A stretch of 64,000 nt of DNA from Sequoia sempervirens (GCA_007258455.2 VDFB02321307.1:33832-97831); one strand, 5' to 3'. Positions 21,092 through 33,600 are shown, counted from the first letter of the stretch. Made by a program: numbers and translations. The notes: a model not told the origin generated them from the letters alone.

Positions 21092-24000
21092 TGAAGAAAA
21101 TTTTCTAACACTGTTGAGTTTGGGCGCCCCTGGTGAAGAAGGGCGCCCACCTTTTTAGGGCACCATATGATAAGATTAGGGTTTCAAGCCTCCAGTCAAA
21201 CTTCCTCACTTTTTTGTCAGCTTCGTAGCGAATCCTCCGGTGCAGTCAAAAGATCATTCAATCATTCAGGATTCGACGATGAACAGGAGGGATTCACACG
21301 GAAAACGGAGTGAAGAATTTGAAAAATGTCAAAAATTGACTAAGTGTTGACATTCTAGGTGCCCCAGGTGAAGAAGGGTGCCCAACTTTTTGAAGGGCCT
21401 AATTCAACAGTTAGGGTTTGTCAAAGTGTTCAATCTCTTCAGATTTTTCCCAGCTTTGCAATGCATGTCTTCGTCAGCGTATTCAACTGGTCGTCTTTCG
21501 GCAAATTCAGATCGAAGATGAAGGTTTAGAATGAAGATTTCAGACTGGAAGACGAAAATCATGAAAAAATGGTTAAGTTTGGAGAAGATGGGCGCCCCTA
21601 GTGAAGAAGGGCGCCCAAGCTTTCAGGGGGTCAAACGAATGAATTTGCAGATAAGTGTCTAACGAAATCTCTTCATAGTTGATTCAGCTTTCCAGCGAGT
21701 TATCCAGCACATCAATCGAAGTTCGCAATCACCAGATACAAAGAGCTGAACGTAGAGTCCAATGAAGCCTGAGAACCAAAATTCAGAAGCAAACACAAAA
21801 AATCAAAAGTAAACTAAGTCTGGGTGAAATGGGCACCCCCAGCCAAGATGGGCGCCCAAACTTTTGAGGGGTTAAAACCCACTTTTTGGCGAAGATCGTT
21901 CCAGAAGACCCCTCCTAATTCTTCGTCAGCTTCACGATGAGCACAATCGTCAGTCAATCCGACGCTCAGAGCTCCAAATTCGATGAGATCGTCTATGGAA
22001 GAGAAGCTAATGAAGAAATTGAAGATCAGAAAAATGGCTAACACTGTGAAAGTTCGGAGCCCCTCGAAGGAAAAGGCACCTATGATTTTGGAGGTCGAAA
22101 TGAAGGATTTTGCCAAAGATGCCTCCAAAACTTCTTTCTCAGAATAAGTCAAGCTCCGATGTGAAACCTTCAGCTTGCCTGTTGGATCAATCTGCCGACG
22201 GTAAATCAGAGGCGAAGTAGCATGTCAAAATGGTGAAAAGTTGAAAATATCAAAAAATAAACTAACACTGGAAGAAGTGGGCGCCCCAGGTGAAGAAGGG
22301 CGCCCAAATTTTCATACCTTAGAGAATTTTCTGAGATTTTCAAAAAGTTTCAAAATTTCCAAGGAAGGTGGCGTCCAAGTTCAATGGAGCTGAGTTTTAG
22401 GGTTTTGGAAATAAAAGCAAAGAAAGCAAAACCTAATCCAAAGCCCTAAAGTCTATTTAACATCATTCTTTCATGTATTTTTCATTATTTTTGCAGGTAG
22501 CATCCAGAGGAGAAAGTTGGAGCAGCAAGTTTGAAGAATTTTTGTGATTCAAGAATCCATCTTTGCTGGTTTTGCATCAAATTTTTCAAATCAGCAAGCA
22601 TAAACCCTTGCTTTTTCAAGCTTTTTGTTCCAGAAGATCGAATTTTTCAAGCAAAAGGCCAAGGCTTTCCATTTTTCTGTCATCTGGGTCTTTTTTCCTT
22701 AATCTTCTGAAGAATTTTTCTAGAACTTCATCAAGTTGCAGCAAGTGCTTTTATTTTGCATGTCAGTGAAAACCTCAGTGCATTCAAATTTCAACCATTT
22801 GGGTCCTTTCCAATCAGTCTTCTGAAGAAAACCCATATTGCACCTTTTTTCAAGAAAGTTCAAAATCTAGGGTTGGCTACTTTTTCGATCAATCGTCAAG
22901 GTTTTGCAAATGCAATCATTTGGGTCCATTTCTATTCATATTCTGAACAAAACCCAGATGCCAGCTTTTTTTAGGAAAAATTGAAGAAATTAGGGTTTGC
23001 TGCTTTTTCAGGCAAAATTCAAAATTTTCAAAAATGGACAATCTAGGTTGTCTTGCAACGAATTTCTGAGCAAAACCCATATCTAAAAAAAAAATTCAAA
23101 AAATTTGTCCGTTGGAGCAAGAAAATCAGCATTCTAAAAATAGAAATTGCTCAAGACTTGTCTGAACCTAGGCGAGTTTACAGTCATTCTTCGAGCTTTC
23201 CGAAATGGAGTACACTCTCAATGCTTTCAAGACTGAATCAGCTCTCTATCACGATTACATCAAAACAGCTGAGACAGACTTGCATCACATCAAGCCGGTG
23301 TTCGATCTACATGCCTTGGAGAGCGCAGGAAACACCTCAATCAGAAACCTGGGACATTCTGGACTTCTCACAGCAGCATCTATTCCTATATCAGTTCAGA
23401 GTCTTGAGTTCGTAATCCCTTTCATCAAACATTACAACACGACTACTAGGGAGATCCAGTCAACAGACGGTAGATTGATTTGCAGTCTAAAGCCTGATAT
23501 GATCGAGAAGTTTTTTTCCATTCCCCCATGGCCTGAAAGCGTTACTCTCTCAAAGGGTGAATGTGAAAGGAGATGGAATATGCACAAAGATAAATATAGT
23601 AAGAAGATTGTACTGAAGTGAACGAAAGAAAAACATCAGACTCTGCCAAGTCATATTTTGATGATGTCAGCAAAGTTTGAGAAAGCGGCCAATGAGGTCG
23701 AAGATTTATTGAGATCTATTGCAGATGCTGAAGATATCCTAGAAAAGCGGTGCTTTGCTGTTGATGGCATAGATGCACCGAACTAGGACACAATCTCTAA
23801 CTTCCTAGCAGATGTGATCGAGCTTTAAAGTAGCTTTCTTCTAGAAGCTTTCTTTCCCGCTTTCTTTCTATTCTTGGAATAATTCTTATCCATTCTTTGA
23901 GAAGAGAAAGAAGATAAAATGTAATAGTTGGTGTTTCCTACTTTTTCTGCTCTCTAGGGTTTTAGATGTTATCTTCTTTTTAGATTTAGTAATAAAGCTT

Positions 24001-24774
24001 GCTTGCTAAGCAAACCCTAGATTGTGAAAGCAAGGAGATTTTAGGGTTCCTTACTCCTCTGCTTCTCTATAAATAAGAGCCTTTGCTCATTTAGTTTCTT
24101 TAACCATGCTAGTGAGAACAAAACACTGAGCCTATTGTGCCTTCTATTTGTTACTCAAGTATTGTTCAATTGTGTTGTGATAAGCAAATTGTTGAGCCTC
24201 TTTAGCCAACAAGGAGTTAGTGTGATTGTTGTTTCTATTGTGTTAAGAATAAGTTTGCAAGCCTCTTTAGCTGCAATTTCTTGTTCAAGGCATGTTAGAA
24301 GTGAGCTTTGTTCCAGAGATTTGAGTAATGAAATCATGAGCCTCCTTTGCCTTGGTCGAAAATCTCAGATTTTTGTTATTTATGTTCTACTTTTATGATC
24401 TAGATTTCAGCTTACATTGAAGTGTGTAGATGTTTGTTGGAATAGAGTTTATCAAAGCATTTTTTCAGAAGATCTACCTTGTTAATTTCTAACTTCTCTT
24501 GCTCTGCTATTACTTGAGAGGTTAGGAACATCTTTAGTTTAAGTTAGTCGTAGTTGAACTTCTTATATTAGAAAATCTCAGCTACGGTGTTTGTGTTTAA
24601 AAAACCTTGTGCTCTAAGTTGATTAAAAAGATAGGCAACTTAGTTTTAGTTTACTTTCTCTCAAACACCATCAGCAAGAGGGAGCTTCCCCTCCTAATTT
24701 GAAGAGCAGTTTATCTGTGCATAGCTGTCCATTTTCAAATCCGCATTCCAGAGGTGCGAATTTAAATGCCAACA
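21092..24774 (+). repeat. 3' LTR of the Tat-like element
   Basis: It matches 10832-14494 along its full length, starting TGAAGAAAA and ending GCCAACA. It keeps better copies of some GGCGCC pairs (for example near 21121 and 21590) and the 20 bases missing from the 5' LTR. The TATA box is at 24067-24075. Confidence 0.93.
23205..23828 (+). pseudogene. Unknown 208-codon ORF inside U3 (3' LTR copy)
   Basis: This is the same reading frame as at 12925-13548, with the same TGA (23619-23621) and one extra TAG at 23784-23786 (CAG in the other copy). Six residues differ in the first 138. Sharing the TGA means the source element already carried it, or that the two parts were separate before insertion. 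Family not recognised. Confidence 0.6.
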
Positions 24775-25105
24775 AGATTGAAATTTTGAAAGAAGTATAT
24801 GCTAAAATTGATAGTGGAGGCAGAAGATCTACTAGGCTTGCAAAGGTGGTTGTAGGCTATCTTTGGGGAAGTGGTTATGGTAATAGTGATGAGGATAGGG
24901 ATTCCAAGGCTTTTGTGCAATAAATAGCCTTGAATTCTCATAGTTAGGAGATTGAAAAAGTAGGGGAATAAAGTTACTTAGAGGAAACTATTATTTTTTA
25001 CTTCTCTTAATTTGTAGGAGGAAGAGAAGAAATTTGAAATGAGGATGGGGATTAAGGATTTTTATAATAAAAAAATGAATGGTATTTTTGGCAAATAGAA
25101 TCTAG
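24775..25105 (+). other. 3' flank of the Tat-like element with a short coding-like stretch
   Basis: From the LTR end the frame reads KIEILKEVYAKIDSGG and runs 49 codons to a TAA at 24921-24923, with protein-like composition (VVVGYLWGSGYGNSDED). It could be a scrap of an exon or of another element's ORF into which the LTR element inserted. The rest is AT-rich. Confidence 0.3.
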
Positions 25106-25482
25106 GGAATTATAGTTCGAAGATCTATACCCTTGTATCCCTTATGTAGTATATTTATACCCTAGAGGATATAGTGAGAGAAAAGATCAAGTGTGGTAGG
25201 AATCAATATTTATCAACATTTCATATCTAATCTAAATAAAGAATACGTTCATTCATAATACATATATGTAGTAAACCCTTATAAATTAAAATATTTTTTT
25301 ATTCATATAATAATTACAATAGCAAGTATTAGTCTCAGTGAGTTGTATTACAATCTCTTTCTATATCATTCTCTTATTCTCTTTTACTCTAATATCTATT
25401 ACATACATATATTAATTATTTGTCTCTTATCAAGATGTGACCCTTATAGGGCACCCCTTACTCTATCCTCCTTGTCAGCCTA
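25106..25482 (+). repeat. ~375-bp dispersed repeat, copy 1
   Basis: It starts TAGGGAATTATAG and ends CTCCTTGTCAGCC, and is matched in the same orientation at 46341-46713. It contains TATCATTCTCTTATTCTCTT and GACCCTTATAGGGCACCCC, both conserved. It directly precedes a gag, so it may be part of an LTR, but neither copy has clear TG...CA ends. Confidence 0.75.
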
Positions 25483-25489
25483 AAAAATT

Positions 25490-26336
25490 GATACAAGTTT
25501 GCTCAGATTTGATCTAGTTGAGGAGCACTTAGGAACCTTTTTGAACTTTATAGATGACTTTGAGGTAGAGCATGAAGATGTTGTCATGAATATTTTTATG
25601 CAATCTTGAATTGTTGATGCAAGGGTATGGTATAGAAGCCTTCTAAAGGCTAGTATTGGGTCTTGGGAGGAGTTCAAATTTTTTTGAGAGAACAATATGG
25701 TGACAAGACAAAACCAAGACTCTTGTTAAATGAATTCAATAATATCTCTAAGGATCAAAATGAGAATACAGTTTCAGAGTTTAACACAAGGTTCTAAAAG
25801 GCTATGTCTAGGATCCTAGCCTATTTGAGACCAAATGAACATGTGTGTTTGGTCTCATATTGTAATGCTTTTGATTCCAAGATGGGATACCACCTTAGGA
25901 ATAAGAATCCTCAAAATTTAAGGGACGTATACAAGGTTTCCTTCCATATTGAAAGTAATAGAAAATCCTTAGGGAGGAGAGAAAGAAGGGAAGATATAAA
26001 GCTTCTTAAAAACCCTAGGGGCCATAAAAATGAAAAGGCAACTTTACAAGAAGAAAAAATGGATAAAATTATTAGTGCCATAAAATACCTTAGCTACAAA
26101 GTTGTGAAGAATTACAAGGGTTTATCTCATGATAAACCAAATTATCAAAGGAAGGATAGAATGTCAAAGCTCTTTGATCAGCCATATAATAAAAATTGGA
26201 AAAATGGTAGACCTATTCATAATAATCAAAGAAATATGCAAAACAAAGAAACCCCTTATCCTCTAAAAAGGAGTAATGAAAATTTTGTGGAAGATACTCC
26301 TTGGTGTGAACCATGTCAATTGTCACATTCTTCTTA
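25490..26336 (+). pseudogene. Gag of the decayed Tat-like element
   Basis: The first part (from 25490) reads RFDLVEEHLGTFLNFIDDF and ARVWYRSLLKASIGSWEEFK, the core of the Gag fold. The frame then shifts at a T run near 25680 and continues SKDQNENTVSEFNTRF and ILAYLRPNEHVCLVSYCNAF, with an open 177-codon stretch (25804-26337). That stretch turns basic (RRERREDIKLLKN) and ends near WCEPCQLSHSS, possibly the start of a zinc knuckle. From 26337 to about 27000 the same style of sequence continues with many stops. Confidence 0.75.
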
Positions 26337-26999
26337 GCAATGTAGCATTTATCAATCCTTGAAGAATAGTCATGAATCATACAATGATTGTGATGATTCA
26401 CATATGGAGGATCAAGGAATAAACATGCTATTGGAATGGGCCCAAATTTTGATGAATATTCTTTAGAAGAGGGATGTTCAAAGGTTGTCATTCAGGAAAG
26501 AAGATAGGAAAATCGTTCTTGTCATCAACAAGTTTTCTTTGATGATGAAAGTGGCAACATTGCGAGGGTTAATAACCTAGAATCATAAACAAAGGTTAGA
26601 TTGAGAAGACCTTTGAATGAAGAGATCAGATTATTAACAGTTTCTGCTATTGCATAGGGAAAAATTACTTATAATCTAAGGAATTAAATAGTTAACAAGA
26701 TCAAGGGAACCCTGGTAACCTTTTTATCAAAGAAGGAAATAGTGATATTAAAGAGAAAACACTTATAAAGAATAAGGAGATTAAGGAAAAAGATGCTAAG
26801 AAGCTTGAAAATCAGATTGTGTCTCCCCTTGTTAAGGCCAAGTATCAAAAGGAAAAGAATGATCAAGAAAACAAGGAAGCTAAGATTTCTTAGAAAAATA
26901 AATCTAAAAATAAGCAAGGAAAATTCAAGGAACAAATTTCTCTAGGCTATGACATTCCAAAGTATAGTGTTGTGGATATGAATCAGATATTTTCATAGA

Positions 27000-27600
27000 T
27001 CAAGGTATCAATTCCTTTATTGGAAATGATGAGGATAGAGGAGCACAAGGGAAAAGCACTTTCCCTCATTGTTGGTATATCTGTTGCTAGTAAGGAGGGG
27101 AAAGAAACTACCCCTATTGAGAAAGGTAAAGGAAAAGTGAATAAATTTAAACCTAAAGGAATTCACATTGATTTTCTTAAAGTGGTTTTAGGTACCACGC
27201 TAACCACTTTCCCTAATCAAACAAATCCTTTTTATGTATCCTTTCAAGTGAGTGATAAGTTGATCACAAATTACATGATAGATTCTAGAGCTTCCACTAA
27301 TATCATGCCTTTAGAAATCATGAAGGAGCTAGGGTTACAAGAAAGTAAAAAATATGGAAAATGTTTTCCATGGATTCAAGGGAAGTCCCTATGGTTGGGG
27401 TAGTAAATGAGGTTCCTTTCAAGTTAGCATCTTTCCCTAGAAAATATTATGTTATGAGTGTAACTATTGTTGATATTCCAACTCAATATGGAATGCTCCT
27501 ATCAAGAGGGTGGGCAGTAGCAGTTGGGGGAAGCATGAAGTTAGATCTTCCTTATGCTACCCACATGAAATTGTGCACTTCATTGACATAGATATGGACA
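27000..27600 (+). pseudogene. Aspartic protease, active-site mutant
   Basis: Two overlapping frames cover the domain. The active-site strand reads MIDSRASTNIMPLEIMKELG, where the DSG glycine is arginine (GGA to AGA would do this). The C-terminal strand VTIVDIPTQYGMLLSRGW matches the intact relative at 16175-16894. A frame change near 27361-27400 separates the halves. Confidence 0.8.
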
Positions 27601-27639
27601 ACTTCAAAGTTGTAGATGTAGAACCAATGAAGGGAAAAG

Positions 27640-28540
27640 ATCCATAGGTAGTTGAATAAGTAAAGAAAAATGCTCAAGAAGATGGAATTTGGGCTATGTA
27701 TTTTGATGGGGCATATTCAAGAAAAGGATTGGATGTAGGGTTGATTATCATATCACTAAAAGGTAAATATTACAAGTACTCATTAAAATTTGAATGCACA
27801 AATAATGTTGTTGAGTATGAAGCTCTTTTATTAGGATTGAATATGGAAAGTAAGCATAAAATAAAAGAGCTTAGAGTTTTGGGTGATTTTGAGTTGGCAG
27901 TGTCTCAAATTAGAGCCAAGTATGCACGTCAAAAAAAATATTGAAGCAATATAGATTTTTTTTTGGGTAACGATTGAAATGTTTGATGTATTTTCTATTC
28001 AGTGGATGAAACGATCAAAAAATGTCAAGGAAGATCTCCTCGCAAACATTTCCTTGAGAACTGATGATATATCTTTTATTGGAATATCAAGAGTTGAGGT
28101 TCAAGTAAGGCCTTCTAGTTTAGACATCCAAAAATGGAAACTATTTAACAATGATAATGATTTATTAAAATTTCTACATCGTATAGATGAGTATCACGGT
28201 CAAGAGATTGATTTCTAGAATTTTATGGAGAGAATTGATGGAAATGATACTATTTTTGGAAATGATTTAGTCCAACTCAAGACCAATAAAATCCCAAAAG
28301 GATTGGTAGCCTTAGAAAGAGTTTATGATAACTCTGATAAGTGTAATGTGAAGCAAAATTCTACACATGAACAATACTTAAAGGAAATCAATTTTGGGAT
28401 TGAGAATGCACCTAAAAAGGTGTATATTGGTAAGAATCTCAACCCCAAAATTAGAGCAATGTTGATTGCTCTGCTTATAAAATACAAGCATGTGTTTTCA
28501 TGGTCATATGATGACCTAAAGTCTTACAAAGAGGACCTAT
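27640..28540 (+). pseudogene. First RNase H before RT, plus linker
   Basis: The fold reads WAMYFDGAYSRKGLDVGLII, then CTNNVVEYEALLLGLNM and VLGDFELAVSQIRAKYAR. The first aspartate, the glutamate and the second aspartate are kept. A frameshift at about 27945 breaks the end (VFSIQWMKRSKNVKEDLLA). The linker to RT (28225-28540) holds NDLVQLKTNKIPKGLVALE and the RT lead-in LLIKYKHVFSWSYDDL. This second example of RNase H upstream of RT shows it is a property of the lineage. Confidence 0.8.
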
Positions 28541-28544
28541 TCTA

Positions 28545-29390
28545 GCATGAAATCCCTTTGAATCCAAGTGAAAATTCTTTTAAGAAACAAAGACCAATAA
28601 ACCCTACTTTGGCACACAAGATGTAGTAGGAGCTCATGAAGCTCAGAGATGGTGGAATCATAAATCCTATTAGACATTTCACCTGGGTATCAAACTTGGT
28701 GTCTGTAAGGAAAAAGAATGGAGATATTAAACATTTCACCTGGGTATCAAACTTGGTGCCTGTAAGAAAAAAGAATGGAGATATCAGACTATGCATGGAT
28801 TTTAGAAGTTTGAACATATCTTCATTGAAGGATAACTACCCATTACCTAATATGGAGGAAATTTTGTATAAGGATACTAGTTGTGAGCTCTTTTCTATGA
28901 TGGATGGTTTTTTTGGCTACAACCAAGTAAAGGTAAAAGAGACATAGAAGTATAAGATTACTTTCAGCACCCCATGGGGTACATATATCTATGTAAGGAT
29001 TCATTTTGTCTTAGCTAATGTTGGAGCTATATTCTAGAGAGCTATGGATGTTGCTTTTTTATGTTCCATAGATATATTTTTGGCTATATATCAAGATGAC
29101 CTCATAGCATATTCTAGGAAAGAGGAGGAGCATTAAATGCACCTAGAAAATATATTCATAAAAGCTTTGGAATATGGTATTTCATTGAACCCTAAAAAAT
29201 GTACATTTGTGGTTACAAAAGGAAAATTGTTGGGGCATAGAGTCTCAAAGGAAGGAATAGTAATTGATCCAAAAAGGGTTGCAACAATTGATAGAATCTC
29301 AATTCCTAAAATAGTGAAGGAGATTCAGTCACTTTTCTGGCTAGATCAATTTTTTCAAAAGTTTTGTTACAAACTTTGTTGAGACTACAA
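28545..29390 (+). pseudogene. Reverse transcriptase with a 57-bp duplication
   Basis: Conserved blocks are INPIRHFTWVSNLV, RLCMDFRSLN, KDNYPLPNMEEIL, SMMDGFFGYNQVKV, ITFSTPWGTY and the catalytic loop IYQDDLIAYSRK (YQDD at 29089-29100). The thumb reads ALEYGISLNPKKCTF and KLLGHRVSKEG. The HFTWVSNLV...KKNGDI segment is present twice in tandem (28675-28731, 28732-28788). Several stops (28624, 28945, 29034, 29134) prevent translation. Confidence 0.87.
28675..28788 (+). repeat. 57-bp in-frame tandem duplication in RT
   Basis: 28675-28731 and 28732-28788 are near-identical (about four differences), each coding HFTWVSNLV.VRKKNGDI plus one residue. It would insert 19 residues into the RT fingers. 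Confidence 0.92.
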
Positions 29391-29885
29391 AATCCATCTC
29401 CAATATGTTGAGAAAATAGGAGACAGTTACATGTGGAGATGAACTTGTAAAATAAATTGATGGCATTAAAAAGGCCATAAAAGAAGCACTAGTGCTTAAA
29501 TCCCTAGATTTTGCTAAGCCTTTTCAATTATTTTCTTTTACATCATTTCATATTATAGCTCTTGTTTTGTTACAAAAAATGATGAGGGTTATGAACAACT
29601 CATTGCTTTCTTTAGAAGATCACTACAACTAGCAGAGTTGGAAGTATGAAATCATGGAAAAGAAGGCCTATGCTTTGGCTAAGGCTATGAAGAACTTTAG
29701 GACCTACTTGGTGGGTGCAAAAATAGTGGCTTATGTTCCTAATGCTATAGTCAAAGACATATTTACTCATCAAGAAGTAACAAGAAGGTGTAGATGGATC
29801 AACAAGATCGAAAAATTTAATATCAATATTCAAATCACTACACTTGTTAGAGGGAAGGGTTTATCCAAGCTGATGGTTGAATAAA
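29391..29885 (+). pseudogene. Second RNase H, heavily decayed
   Basis: Fragments in shifting frames match the gypsy RNase H. The clearest is MEKKAYALAKAMKNFRTYLVGAK with VAYVPNAIVKDIF (29654-29790), equivalent to IEKNAYAVVRAIKNF and YVTDPTVKSVL in the younger relative. The first catalytic strand is not readable. Confidence 0.65.
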
Positions 29886-29999
29886 ATCTAGAAGTTAGTC
29901 AGATCAATCAAACAAATGAAAGTGTTCTTGTAGAAGAGTGTGCAGTTTAGGGATGCCCCTAGTATAAAGAATTTTGCATTATCTGAGAAACATGTATTT

Positions 30000-31215
30000 C
30001 CCTAACCACATGAATGATAACTAGAAAAGGACCTTGAAACTACAAGAAATCAAGTATGTTATGATTGAGGGTTTCTTGTATTGGAGGGATAGGGTTGGTG
30101 TGATGTTGAGGTGCGTTGATGAGAAATAGAAAAGGAGAATTCTTGAAGAAATGCATAGTGATGTTTGTGGAGGTCATAACATAGCCAAGACAACTACCCA
30201 CTAGATCTTGAGATCTAGATATTGGTGGTATTATCTCTTTTCTGACATAGAAAAAATGGTAAGGAAATGTGATGCTTGCCAAAAATTTTCTAGTAATTTA
30301 AAATTATCTAGTGCCTTACTTCTTAGACCATAAAATGTAGATGTTCATTTTTAGCAATGGGGCATAGATTTTATTGGTGAATTCAATGAGAAATCTAGTG
30401 ATGGTCACAATTGGATACTTGTAGCCACATACTACTTCACCAAATAGGTGGAGGAAATTCCTACAAGAAGAGCCACTAGTAAAGTTGTCATCAATTTTAT
30501 TATGGATAACATCTTGATAAGATTTGGTACACTTGCACATTGAATCGTGGACAATGTAATGTGTTTCAGGTCAGAGGAGTTTACTAATTTTTGTAGTAGT
30601 TATAGAATTACCATATCATACTCTTCCCTTTACCATCCATAGGGAAATGAATAAGCTAAGTCCAAAAACAAAAGAATCGTGAAGATCATGAAAAGAGTGA
30701 TGGAAAATAATTTTTTTTTATGGGATTCAAAGCTAAATCTAGCATTATGGGTTGATAGGACAACCATTTAAAAGGCTATAGAAAAATCCCCCTATGAACT
30801 TGTATATGGACTAGATGCAAGAATACCAATGAACAATTTTTTTCCAGTGCATTATTTCATTCAAGAATATGAAGATGAAGTCAGGAACAACATGACTAGC
30901 AGGATTAACCAACTAACAAAGTTGGATGAGTCAAGAAGGGTAGCACAAAATGTCAACTTAAAGAAGCAATTGTAGGTCAAATATCTATTTGAAAAGAAAG
31001 CTATAGAAAGGAAATTTTCTACAGTAGACCTTGTTTTAATGTGGAATTATAGAATCCAAGATAAGGGAAAATATGGTAAATTTAAGGCCCTCTAGATTGG
31101 ACCTCATGTCATTTATGGAAATAATGGTGAAAATTCATATTGTTTGTAGAATATGAATGGAGAATTGTTGGAATTGTCGGTGCATGGAAAATTCCTCAAA
31201 CCCTACTTTTTATAA
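30000..31215 (+). pseudogene. Integrase, heavily mutated
   Basis: In one main frame with many stops: the zinc finger (HSDVCGGHNIAK, then CDACQKF), GIDFIGEFNEKSSDGH with the first aspartate, RFGTLAH and VDNVMCF with the second. The glutamate position reads GNE-stop-AKSKNK, so it is lysine here. The C-terminal domain follows (YRIQDKGKYGKFKAL, GPHVIYGN) and ends near the SVHGKFLKPYFL strand. Most stops can be derived from CAG, CGA or TGG by single transitions. Confidence 0.8.
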
Positions 31216-33600
31216 GTAGGATATATCCATACACAATTTACTATAGCATATCTGTATTTTTGGTCATGGTTAGCTTTTCGGGTTTTTTAGTGGTATGCTC
31301 TTGCATAAATTTCTGAATCCTTGCTCTATTTGTACAAAATAGACATCCATTGGTGAATCTTGCAAAATCCATGGTCATTTTTAAATGCTAAGGTCTTTGA
31401 GGTTTTGAAATTCCTTAATTGTATTTGAGTTAGGGTTCTAAGTCTACAAAATAGGGCTTAAACCCTCCTAAAACACTAATAGTTTTATGCCTTAGTCATA
31501 TATTCTATTTTTGTGTTGACTTTCTTTGGCCAGTCTTTATTCATTCAAGTTATAACCTTAAGTCTATGTTTTCATTCTTTAACCATCCCCTTGGTCCCCT
31601 TTTACCTCTTGAACTAGTGCACCTTCATAAAATTTGACTAAGTGTAAAAGTTTTCAGTCTTTGGGTAAGTTCTCAAAACTTCTTCGACCACCAACAAGGT
31701 ATTCATGACCTTTGCTTCTACTGACTAGGTGCAAAGTTTGGCTAAGTATAATGGATGTTAGTCTTTTGGTTGGTTTTTAGAACTACATCAGTCACTACCA
31801 TGGTTTTCAAAGCCTTTTGTTTTATCGACAAAGTGCACCCTTTAATTCATTTGGTCATGGCTATGTTACACCTTTTCCTTTGTTATAAAATCATTCATCC
31901 ATTACCTAGGTGAGGTCCCCATTTTGAAAACAACTTATTGTGCATGTGCTTATTATTTCACTTAAGTGTTCTTCCATCACACCATTCCTTTGCATCGCAT
32001 TTTGGTTCCTATTAGCATGGAGTGAGGATGTGATGTGTGATGTTAAATGATCAGTAGTTGTAGTGAAGGGAGAAGATCCAATGGTCATCACATAGGTTTA
32101 ATACATCACATTTGTATATTAGGAGGACTAGATTCTATTTGTTATGTGTGATGAATGCATATCAATGGAATATGTTGTGGGACAGGTGTCCATTTCTTCT
32201 TTCATTGCAAGTGTTGTGTGCATCACATTTGTATGTCAAGGAGGGAAGGACCTATGTGTGATATGTGATATAAAGTTATGGTGGGGTCCAATTTGAAAAA
32301 TGTGACAAGGTGATATTGTGACAAGTTTCAAAGGTAATAGGTAGCATGTTTTGATTGCATCACATGAGTAATTCATGCCATTGTTGTGAATTACTCCCCA
32401 TTGAGAAAATTGTGATAGTCATATCTAATGTGATAGAAATGAATGAGGAAAATTTAATGGTGATTTGTTTGGATGGTTATATTTTAAACTTCTTCATGGG
32501 CTTTGATCTCAACCATCCATGTTTGATCTCATGACCAAATTTTAAAAAATAATAGTTAGCTACTCCAATTTGTGGGAAGATGCTAGAAGTAATGGCTCAA
32601 TGGCATCCTCTACAACCAGATCAAATCTGATCAACCTTGGATCGATTTTTCACACTATTCCAACACTACATTCATTTTTGGGTCGCTCCAATAACCCTAA
32701 TTTCTTGTAGAGGTTAAATTCTCTTTTCAGGGTATGTTTAACTAGGTTTTGTTGTAGATTTCACAGGTGCTCCATGCTTGCATTCATTAATGTCATCATC
32801 TTGTGGTGTGCTCAAGATGTCAAAGCCTTTATGGCTTGGTTGTTGCTTTGGTTTTGGGGGAAATTTAGATGTTTTTAAATCTTATTAAAGTTCATTGTCC
32901 TACAAACCCTAGTTGAGTTATGCTTGGGATTTTGAGTTCAATTTTTGAGTTATGCGTGCACTATAAAGGAAAGTTTGTTTTCATTCAAAGGGTTCTACTT
33001 TTCAGTCTTTATATCTTTGTCTTAGGTTGCCTAGTGCTTTTCTTCTACACTTAGGAAGGAAATGTTATAAAGTTTTCTCTGTAATAATAGTAGATGGCCT
33101 AAACGTTCATTGCAATATGCTTAGTGGTGTATATCAGTGTTATCATGCTCTCCACTATTTTATTCATTTCCTTTGAATCAATATAATCAAGGATTATTTT
33201 ATGATTCTCACTTTGCACTTTGTGTTATTGATGTACGATTTGTTAGTTCCTATTCAAGGAATAGAGTAATTTATTTCAATTCATGTATCTAAGGTAGTGT
33301 TGTTACAAGAAGTATTTGTAAGAAGTTTGATAATGTTGATTCATTTATTGGTTTCTTGTTATAAGGAAACAAGGTTATTAGAAACCAAAGGGTTGGTCTA
33401 TTGTAGGATTTTTACTACATTTCTAGACTTTGAGTGGATAAGGCACTGGTCAGTCTAATTCTAAAGCCTAAGTCTGAGGTAGAATCAAATTCAAAAATCA
33501 AAATAAAAAAACCTTTATACATTGTATATTTTAATTTTTATGTCCATTACCACACTACACAAAACCACTGAGAATATAGAGGGTTGCATAGATGATTTAT
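31216..33600. other. Non-coding DNA, possibly 3' leader and LTR of the element to the left
   Basis: No protein-like frame is seen. Short words (GTGTGATG, CATCACATTTGTAT) recur at about 32040-32350. A TATA-like CTATAAAGGA is at 32961-32970, followed by a stretch laid out like an R/U5 region. I could not find a second copy in the window, so calling it an LTR is a guess. Confidence 0.3.

Larger units (their letters stand above)
10832..24774 (+). mobile_element. Tat-like Ty3/gypsy retrotransposon with 3.7-kb LTRs
   Basis: Two direct repeats of 3663 and 3683 bp, each starting TGAAGAAAA and ending GCCAACA, bracket a 6.6-kb interior. The 5' LTR is followed by a primer-binding site; the 3' LTR is preceded by a purine tract. 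Interior order is Gag, aspartic protease, an RNase H, RT (core deleted), a second RNase H, integrase. RT before integrase identifies Ty3/gypsy, and the extra RNase H points to the Tat group. Counting by eye, the LTRs differ at 6 of 240 and 15 of 394 positions plus one 20-bp indel, so this is the youngest element in the window. No 5-bp target duplication was found. Confidence 0.92.
25490..31215 (+). mobile_element. Decayed Tat-like Ty3/gypsy element
   Basis: The plus strand carries Gag, protease, an RNase H, RT, a second RNase H and integrase in the same order as the element at 10.8-24.8 kb, with many more stops and frameshifts. The protease-RT linker motif NKIPKGLVALERVYD matches NKIPKGLVSLENIFD there, so the two belong to one clade. 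LTR ends were not located; 25106-25482 is a candidate for part of the left one. Confidence 0.85.
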
